Notes under the pieces: model-generated | The model's database searches: none | Told to the model about the DNA's origin: nothing | Seen by the model: only the letters and a program-made list of their open reading frames with translations | Made by a program: the position numbers and the translations under genes | In this document: in pieces, positions 56,473 through 64,000 of the stretch | Layout: each line of letters opens with the position of its first letter | How positions within the stretch are numbered: position 1 is the stretch's first letter | From: Quercus robur | Lineage: Eukaryota > Streptophyta > Magnoliopsida > Fagales > Fagaceae | Length of the DNA: 64,000 nucleotides | Assembly (NCBI RefSeq): GCF_932294415.1 | Contig: NC_065544.1 | Location: forward strand, 13,925,351 to 13,989,350 | Direction: 5' to 3'

Positions 56473-57439
56473 ATTTTCTATGATAACAAGATTGATTTCT
56501 AGATTATCAAGCAGTGGTTGGAAAAAATTAATGATCATAAATATATGCTGATATGAATTAATAAGGCGGGTTCTAAAACCTTAATTCTTTTCACTTGATT
56601 GGTTACATCTTTCTACTGCTTTATATCACATCTTTGCTTTGTTTAATTTCAAACAACCAATTTTTTTAAAACTAGATTAGGATTAATTTGGTTAAAATTT
56701 CACTAATTTTCCTACATTCATACAAGTTCTTGTGGGTTCGACCTCATTCTTGTCAAACTATACTTCGGTATGGTTCGTGAACTTGTGAGTACTTTAAAAT
56801 TTCACAACATATATGATGTTTGCCCATAATTGTTTTTAGGGAGCCCTTAAATTTATTTTAAACCAAGTCAACTTTATAACCTGTTAAGTTAGAGTTCTTA
56901 TACACTCACACCATTTACTACAATACCTTGAAAAGGTTGACTATTAGCGGTGGAGAATCACTTCCACATAGATTCATTATTTTTTCTCCTTCACCCACAA
57001 TTTTCTACCTCAGAATTGTGGCACAAAAATTGTGTAATCAAGTTGATACTTTGTGGCCTAAATACAGTTCTTTTAAGCACAATAAAATTGATGCTTTCTT
57101 AAATTTTTTTATGATAAAACTGAAACCTTTTACAATTATCAAACTTTGGATAATATTTCAAAGACAAAAAGTAAATTTAATACCTAATGTGGTGACTATT
57201 GACTAAAATTCTTTCCAAATCTAATCACACATGAACTTTCTAGTTTTTTCTAAAAAGAAAAAACTTTCTAGTTCAAATATAATAATATATCATAATATTT
57301 AAATAAAAAAATGTATTGTCTTATTTCTAATGTTCTATTTTATGCTCTTCAAGTCTGCAATATGTTTCTTTTTTTTATTAGGATAGAAAATTTTTATTCA
57401 AAATGTTTTGAAACTTTCACTTTTACTATTTTGACAATT
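56473..57439. other. Right half of LTR-like relic and AT-rich spacer
   Basis: 56473-56813 may complete the relic that starts left of the inserted element at 52012. 56814-57439 is AT-rich. A 92-codon frame at 56928-57206 shows no family features. Confidence 0.35.
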
Positions 57440-57849
57440 TTTTTTACGTGTTAAAGGTTATGTAGTAATGTTTATTTTATTAAGTAAGGTTGTAATCTCA
57501 AGCTACAATTAATTTTATAACTAAACTTTGTCATTTTAAAAATATAATTGCTGGATTGCATGTTCTTTACACTTTTAAATCAAATTTTATGTTAATCGGA
57601 TGTTATTTACTATATGATCTATAAATTTATTTTTTATGCATAATGTTATACTACAAAAAACTTGCTATTTAAACAACAGATTGATGTATAGCTATTGATC
57701 TTTAATTTTCTGGAAATTTTACAAACATTGAGGGTATAAGAAAAAAAATGTAATTTAATAGTAGATTTGTCAAAATTCACATCCAATAAAAATATATTGA
57801 ATGGAGTTGTAATCTTAGGCTACGACCTAGTTTGTAGCAAACCTTTGTC
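57440..57849. mobile_element. Rearranged copy of the Mutator-like MITE
   Basis: From 57536 rightward the copy follows the family's interior in order and ends CAAACCTTTGTCC. The left ~95 bp (57440-57535), however, is inverted relative to the other copies: the terminal motif appears as AACTAAACTTTGTC and points inward. No TSD is evident. Confidence 0.65.
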
Positions 57850-57887
57850 CTTATTATTATTTGTATATGATGTTTGTCCATAATTTT

Positions 57888-58467
57888 TGTGCGCACCGAA
57901 AATGAGGCTGTTGGGCTTAACCTCACTTGGGCTCACAACTTACTTATAAGGTGGGCTTAGGATTTCCTACTTTGGGTCGTTCTCGGCACAGAGACTCAAC
58001 ATATTTTATTCATCCTCTTGCTGAATCACTGTTTCTCTCTACTCTCTATTTTTTGTGAACCTCTCCACAACCCTTTTTCCTTTTCTTCTTCATATATTTA
58101 TAGCTCTGGAGTAGTGGGGAGACTATGATTACAAACTTAATTAGTGCAATTGGGGGTCCAATATCATCAGTTGTAAGTGGGTGGTTAGGTGGGGGTGGAA
58201 TATAGCGAATGTGGCCTTGGAACTTAGTTCCAACTCAAGTAATAATGCTCGGTAGTGATGTTTCCTGGAAACTGCCGAGCATGCTATGGTGTGTTCAGAT
58301 TTCAGTCTTTTTTTATTATTCGGGAACTTTACGCCAAGCAATAGTTAAGTGATGAGACTTGGACTTGTAGTTTGTAAGGGTAGAGTAGAAAGAGATTGAA
58401 AGTGTGGGTCGTGCTACTGGTCCTGAATCCAAGGCCCAATTGGGTTCGGTAACCTCGGTGCCGTACA
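57888..58467 (-). mobile_element. Solo LTR (gypsy-like)
   Basis: A 580-bp block starts TGTGCGCACC and ends GGTGCCGTACA. It has a CT-rich leader and CTTCATATATTTATAGCTCT (58088-58107), in line with an LTR on the minus strand. The right flank (TGATCTATAAATTTATTTTT, 58468-58501) is a second copy of sequence found inside the MITE at 57616-57649, so the LTR sits between two MITE-derived pieces. The 5-bp TSD is not clear. Confidence 0.55.
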
Positions 58468-58756
58468 TGATCTATAAATTTATTTTTTATGCATAATGTT
58501 ATTTTTTTTTTAAATGGATATTAACTTGATCAAAGTGAAGTTTTATATTCCCCTTTCTTCTTCTTCTTCTTCTTCTTCTTTTTTTTTTTTTTTTTGACCT
58601 TTGGCAAAGATGGACAACCCAGTTTTGACTACTACCACAGTACAATGCCAACTTGAACAATTATTTACAAGAAAGAGTCAGCTTCTTTAACGTTCCAATA
58701 AGGTTGAAACTGAGATTTTCTATAAAAATAACTCATCTTCTCATTTCCTTCTCAAA

Positions 58757-59273
58757 ATGTCTTCTTCACAGTTCACCCTCACCATCTACCTTCTAACCTT
58801 TGCTCTCTTTCTCCAAACCATTTTTGGAGCCATCCCTGTCTTCCATTATTGTTTAAGCTCAGCTGGAAACTTCACCTCCGATGACCCGTATGGATCAAAC
58901 CTAAATGTGCTTTTGGGTAATCTTTACAACCAAACCCCTCCCCAAGGTTTTGGCCTCGATTCAGTTGGTTTGAACCCATACCAAACTTATGGGCTTGCTC
59001 TTTGTTGTCGTGATGCTGAGCAAACTATCAAAAGAAGCAACTCTCACCCCTGAACTCTATGCAGGTGAATTGCTAGACTTAGCAGGTGGAGATTCAAAGA
59101 AGCTCTATGGTATGGTCCAATGCACTAGGGATCTTTCTTGCAATAACTGCTTTAAGTGTCTTGATAGCATAATTGCTAAACTTCCTTCTTGTTGTAGTGG
59201 TAAAGTTGGAGGAAGAGTTGGCGCTGGGAGTTGCAACATAAGATATGAGATGTACCCTTTCTTCAGTTTTTAG
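58757..59273 (+). pseudogene. DUF26 secreted-protein gene with internal deletion
   Basis: The ATG at 58757 opens 'MSSSQFTLTIYLLTFALFLQ', a good signal peptide, and the frame continues to 'NPYQTYGLALCCRD'. Compared with the paralogues, about 220 bp are then missing: sequence jumps from the start of the first C-x8-C-x2-C motif to the region before 'KEATLTPELYA'. The deletion is not a multiple of three, so the ATG frame ends soon after. The second domain ('CTRDLSCNNCFKC' to 'NIRYEMYPFFSF') stays open in another frame to 59273. No functional two-domain protein is possible. A TCTATAAAAATAAC promoter context upstream is kept. Confidence 0.9.
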
Positions 59274-59527
59274 GTAGTATATGCATAAAATAATAAGGGG
59301 TGTTTGTATGAACACATCCTTTCTGCAAGTATGTAGTATTACCAGTTGCCATGTATCTTTGTTGCATTTTTCAACCTATTTTTGAATAAAATTTATGTGT
59401 TTCTTACTATGATTGTTGTGGATAAATGAAAATTTCCTCATCAATTTTTGGACAAGGGGGTTGGATTAATAGTTCGAAAACATAGGTAAACACCAAATTC
59501 AAATTTTACAACTTTTGCATGATAGAT

Positions 59528-60630
59528 TAGGAGTGTCAATTCGGGTTAGTGTGTAGTATCGAGGTAAAGATATTCGGTTAAATGACTCAACTCGAACTCA
59601 ACCCATTTAATAATTGGGACATGACCCTTCAACCCTAACACAACATATTAATAAAGTGGGCTGACACAGCACAGCTCACTTAACATGCTTAATAAACAGA
59701 TCGTATTGAGTGGACACAAATGTAACATGACCCACTTCATCCCGCCTAATATTAAACAAGCCGGCTTGGTTGACACAAATTCAAACCATTTAACTTGCTT
59801 CAAAAAAAAACCTAATTAATATTGTTGCACATTTAATAAACAACAAATTTAATACAAACTCATAACATCAAAATACCTATTAAGCATACAATTTGAAAGT
59901 TAATAATAAAATCAAATACTTGAAACACATCATCCAAAAGTTCAAAATAACATCAAATTACTTAATAAATATTAACTTCATAATGTTGTACCATCTATCT
60001 AGAAATAGGTTCTTTACATCCCAAAAGAAATGCATACACTTCATCCCAAATCAAAATAACAAAGATCAACAAAAATATAACATTCATCTAGAGATAAGTT
60101 TTTTACATCCCAAAAGAAGTACATACACTTCAACCCAAATTCAAAATTGCATTGTTCAATAAAACTCGTCAGATGCTAAGTATCAATATTGAAAGAGTTA
60201 GAACAACCAGTAGAATGATCATGACTAGGACTATAAGTATCATCCATAAATTCTTTTGATTTGTAAAGTTTCAACTTACAATTATATTACTTATAAGTTT
60301 TTGTAATTTGTCATTTTATTTTTAAGTTTAAAATATAGGTTGGATATAAAAGGTATTGACAAATCTAAAATAAACTAAATATTTATTTGTCATTCGAGTT
60401 AAACAGGTTGTGTTAAACGGGTCATTATGGGTTGACATGAATAAATTGGCATATCAAACATGTCAATTGTGAGTCACATGAGTTGACTTGCTTATGACAC
60501 ATTTCTTATCATGTCACTCTCAAGTCGACCCATTTATGACCCAAACCCGCTAAGACCCAACCCTAACCTACAAAAATCTGTGTCGTGTTCGAGTTGTATT
60601 CGTGGGTCATGTTAAACATTGACACCCCTA
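59528..60630. mobile_element. Non-autonomous hAT element, 1.1 kb
   Basis: Terminal inverted repeats TAGGAGTGTCAA (59528-59539) and TTGACACCCCTA (60619-60630) differ at one base. The 8-bp TSD TGATAGAT lies on both sides (59520-59527 and 60631-60638). The interior is AT-rich, has TTAATAAAC-type words shared with the smaller hAT elements, and includes a ~80-bp direct duplication (TTACATCCCAAAAGAA near 60012 and 60102). No transposase. Confidence 0.93.
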
Positions 60631-60827
60631 TGATAGATGCAGTCTATTAATCTAAGTTTTTTTTGTCTTTCTATTTTTTTAATGAATAAAAAATTGAAAT
60701 TCAATCCACTTTGAGTCTTATGCAACTATGGAAATAGGGGACATTGAACACTTGCCTAAAGAATGCCACAAAGGCCATTTAAGTCCAAAACTTGTCTCAA
60801 AAGATTACATTCTAATAAAATGTTTAG

Positions 60828-61434
60828 TAGGGGTGGCAAAATTCGACACCACCTACGAACTCAACATGACACGACATGAAATTAGCAAATTCTAGGGTTG
60901 AGGTTTAATGGATTCGTGTCATATTTGGGTTGACACGACTAATCTATTTAATAAACATGTCAAGTTTGTGTCCAACCTATGGAACCTGTTTAACCTGTCT
61001 AACCCATTTGATTAAATGACATTTTAACAATATACCATTCAGACCTTAGACATAAAAACTTATTATTTGTTGTGGTTTATTTTCTTTAACATATTGTGAT
61101 TGATTATTTGTAATATTGAGATATGCTTTAGTTTTGAATGATTATTTGTGATGCAGTTACTCGTTAGTTTTACATTTTATATTAAAAAAAAAAAAATTAT
61201 CTGTTTAGTTTTTCATAGTTCAGATCAATTTGATTAATACTAAAATTTGTATTTTTTTTTTCGTTTTGATAAAATCTAAAAAAATTGGTCGACATGACTT
61301 ACTCGTTTAATAAACAGATTGTGCTAGGGTTGAAGAATCTTGACCCGTTTAATAAACGTGTAAGGTTAGTGTTGACCCATATAGTCAAATAATCATGAGT
61401 TGACACGACACATGAACACAAATTGCCATCCCTA
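60828..61434. mobile_element. Non-autonomous hAT element, 0.6 kb
   Basis: The ends are TAGGGGTGGCAA and TTGCCATCCCTA. The flanking octamers ATGTTTAG and ACATTTAG match at six of eight positions, an aged TSD. The interior is the reverse complement of the hAT copy split at 26930-35627, which gives that copy its reference structure. Confidence 0.85.
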
Positions 61435-62295
61435 ACATTTAGTACACTTAATAGAAATTACGTTAGGAATAATAATTTTGAGGGAAAAAAAAAAAAGATG
61501 TAACTTTTTTTTTATATAAGAAAGATGTTGTAACTTGTAGTATAATAACTATATATTCCTATCCATAACTTTGGCTACTACCTATGAAAAATTTATAAAA
61601 TATGATTAATATCGAAAGTTTGTATTTTTCTTAAAATATATTAATTTTAAGAGTTCTTACGTGTATTAAGGAATAGTTTATAGTCATTTTAGAGAGGAAT
61701 ATATATTCCTCAATTTAAGGCATAAGTACTCCTCAAGTTAAGGATTAGTAGCAACTACTAAATAATTATTCTCTATAATAAAGATAAAGATGAAACCAAA
61801 TATTGGAATATTTATTACAAATGATTAATCATTTCATTATAAGAGCTATTATAGTATACCAAATGCGTCCATAAAACCCCATAAAAAAATGTGTACTTAA
61901 AAATTAACCCAGCAGAAAAATTAGAACATATTATAGAAAATTTTACACCAAAACAGAACACCTCCTAAACATCAAGAATACACACAAATATTTGGCACAT
62001 CAGAAGAATTTATCCCCAAATAATAGCAGAGAACATTGTTCAGATATTTGGTTCAGGACTAATCTTCCTCCAACATCCTTCATAATTATTCTCAAAATCT
62101 GATCTTCAAATTAAACCAGTGACCCATTATATATGTACAATGGCATTTCTATGAGACCAAACATAATACAGTGGCCCATGGAAACTTACAAATAGATGAT
62201 CTTAGATTTCTCCCTCTCAAGTTGGTAATGCCCTAGCTCATCAGATCATGCCAGCCGTACTTAGTATCTGAAAGACTTGAAACTCAGCATTACCC
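61435..62295. other. AT-rich intergenic DNA, no gene seen
   Basis: No frame above background, and no RNA gene or repeat structure that I can support. Confidence 0.55.
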
Positions 62296-62556
62296 AATGA
62301 CGGTGGACCGAAATGGACCAAAAGTGTACCAAGTAGACCAAAATAAATTGAATGGACCGAAGTGAACTAAAATAGACTGAATGGACTGAATTTATTGAAC
62401 TAAAATGAACTAAAATGGACCAAAATAGATCGAATGGATCGAAGTGGACCAAATTGACCAATGGATTGAATTTGACCAAAGTGGACTGAAATAGACCGAA
62501 TTGAACAAAAATAGGCCAAATGGACCGAAGTAGACTAAATGGACCAAATGACAGTT
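62296..62556. repeat. Degenerate short tandem repeat (AAATGGACCGA-like)
   Basis: About 25 imperfect units of 9-11 bp built on AARTGGACYRA fill the interval. A 103-codon minus frame across it (repeated Phe/Leu/Val/His words) is a product of the repeat and not a gene. Confidence 0.8.
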
Positions 62557-63280
62557 TGACATGCTCACACATTTTTTGGGTCTAGACAGTGGAGGAAATA
62601 AGTAACAAAATTGGGACAGAGAAGAAATTCAAATGGACTAAAGCCGTATCTTATGGAAATAAGAGGGTGTTGATGCCTCTGCATATATATGGGAAATAAA
62701 AAACAAAACTTCAAAAATCAATAAGTCGAGCATACTTGACATATTTGAGGCAAACAAGGAGTTTTCAGCCTTTCGTACCCATAACAGCTGCTGCCTAGCC
62801 TTGTGACAAGATGCTGCCTTTAGATTCATGCCAAATCTCATTGGAAAGATTGGAATTTTTACTTGTTCATCGTGACCTATTCTGAGTTTGAGGAATATGT
62901 AAAAAGTACTTACTTAATAAAACAAAAGGATTTCATTCTATAAAAAAAAAGCAAATTATGATTTTATTTCTTAACATCTACATTATTTGTCAATTTGGTT
63001 CTTAATCGTTTCAAGTAAGTCAATTTAGTGTCTTACTTATTTTCTTCTCTCTTTTTTATGGGAAATGTCTTACTTTTTGGTATTATTATGTCAAAATAGT
63101 CATTGTTGCTAAATGATAGATAAAAAAAAAAAGGCTATTGGTCAAAATTAAAATTAAAAATATTATTATTATTATTATTATTATTTCTATGCCACTTTGG
63201 CCTCTGCATAGACTGCCACATGGTGGAAAAATAAATAAATAAGGTGTGGGGGGGGGGGGGGAGTGTGTGTTTGGTTAGGT
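62557..63280. other. Intergenic DNA, one weak frame
   Basis: A minus-strand frame at 62638-62841 (starts MRFGMNLKAASCHKARQQLL) has a less biased composition than its surroundings but no known domain and no splice or promoter context. An ATT trinucleotide run lies at 63160-63185 and a G12 run near 63250. Confidence 0.4.
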
Positions 63281-63295
63281 AGACTAATGATTAGT

Positions 63296-63332
63296 TCCTC
63301 ACCCTAAAAAAAAAAAAAAAAAAAAAAAAAAA
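63296..63332 (+). mobile_element. Minimal retroposon: 10 bases plus poly(A)
   Basis: TCCTCACCCT followed by 27 A residues is flanked by the perfect 15-bp direct repeat AGACTAATGATTAGT (63281-63295 and 63333-63347). This is the footprint of target-primed reverse transcription that stopped almost at once, leaving only the last bases of an RNA and its tail. Confidence 0.8.
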
Positions 63333-63347
63333 GACTAATGATTAGTC

Positions 63348-64000
63348 ACACACTTGGCTAAAAGCACAGAATCGTAAAAACCCGATATTTTAGCTCAATG
63401 AAAGATATCCATATTGTCACTTCTTTTCTTTTCTTTTCTTTTTTTTCTTGTCTCTAACAAAGATTAACAAAAATTTGGACGGTCTAAGTGTGGTTTCATA
63501 GTTTAGTAACTGAAACACAATTACCATATTGCAGAGAAAGTACAACCCAAAATAATCCAAACCCACCAAACAACATTGATACCCAGTTGAAGTAAAAAGT
63601 ATATATATAATTAGTAATTACAACCCTAACTTAAACAGAATCAATATTCATTTAGAAGATACAAGGGTGAAATAGGGAAACCCAGATATGCTGATTGAGA
63701 AGAAACAAAAACACAGACCTCTAATTTTTTTTTTTTTTTTTGGCCATTAGCCATTTTAGCAATTTTCCTCAATTATTTAACGATAAGGATTAATTTGACA
63801 CAATACCAAAAGATTAAGAATTAAACTAACCATTTGAAATGTTGGAGACCAATTTGACACAGTGTAAACATTGGAACTAAAATATTAATTTATCCTATAA
63901 ACAAAAGAAAGGAAAATGACATGCTAGCATTAATGCCATTGGATTGACAAAAGAATAGATAGAATTTTTTATACACCACATTTTGGAAGATACTAGATAA
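63348..64000. other. AT-rich intergenic DNA to the end of the window
   Basis: Contains a TTTTC microsatellite near 63420-63450 and a T20 run near 63725-63743. No gene seen. Confidence 0.55.

Noticed and set aside
62261..62572. 103-codon minus frame rich in Phe, Leu, Val and His
   Set aside because: Produced by the degenerate AAATGGACCGA-type tandem repeat.
62638..62841. 67-codon minus frame beginning MRFGMNLKAASCHKARQQ
   Set aside because: Composition is less biased than its surroundings, but there is no family match, splice sites or promoter, so it is not called.
1..64000. tRNA, rRNA or other structured RNA genes
   Set aside because: Only the tRNA-derived SINE box at about 41996-42007 resembles a tRNA. 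No intact cloverleaf or rRNA sequence was recognized by reading both strands.

Overview
This is nuclear DNA of a flowering plant, most likely a woody rosid eudicot. The evidence is AT-rich intergenic DNA, spliced exons with GT-AG borders, plant-specific families (DUF26/Gnk2 secreted proteins, a group-D MAP kinase, a plant GH5 protein) and many nested plant transposons. A Fagaceae origin (oak or chestnut type) is my impression from the repeat families and is not proven. There is no sign of bacterial, organellar or CRISPR sequence.

Host genes are few. One gene looks intact: a single-exon, two-domain DUF26 cysteine-rich secreted protein at 18686-19414. Three relatives are each broken in a different way: 20819-21347 (5' end lost, internal frameshift), 36829-37574 (8-bp insertion in the signal peptide) and 58757-59273 (internal deletion). 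Almost everything else is mobile DNA.

Layout: 840-12744 is a complete but decayed Tat-type Ty3/gypsy retrotransposon on the minus strand. It has a GGCAT target-site duplication (TSD), a solo Copia-like LTR inside one of its LTRs, an intron-containing antisense gene and an ~80-bp tandem array. 12850-14770 holds Copia-like LTR relics, and 15191-17513 a CACTA-like element. 18.6-21.3 kb carries the DUF26 gene and its first relic. 21584-22717 is a long-TIR MULE-like element carrying a GH5 gene fragment. 22882-23654 is a hAT element with GGGTT-type repeats. 25527-25998 is a 5'-truncated LINE, followed by a ~210-bp tandem repeat.

The most notable object is at 26930-35627. A small hAT element is split by an ~8.2-kb TIR-bounded insertion that contains exon pieces of at least four unrelated genes in one orientation: a RUNKEL-like kinase, VPS25, a TDY-type MAP kinase and an OTU deubiquitinase, plus one unidentified exon and an ORF at its 5' side. 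Splice sites are largely preserved, so a chimeric transcript is possible. This is a Pack-type gene-capturing transposon.

From 36 to 64 kb come Mutator-like MITEs (one an apparent dimer holding a solo LTR), Tourist-like MITEs, a tRNA-derived SINE, an almost full-length LINE (45634-51039, 19-bp TSD), a deletion derivative of a Tat element (52012-56467, TSD ATAAT) filled with about 16 copies of an 80-bp repeat, more solo LTRs, two more hAT elements with 8-bp TSDs, and a 37-bp retroposed poly(A) scrap with a 15-bp TSD.
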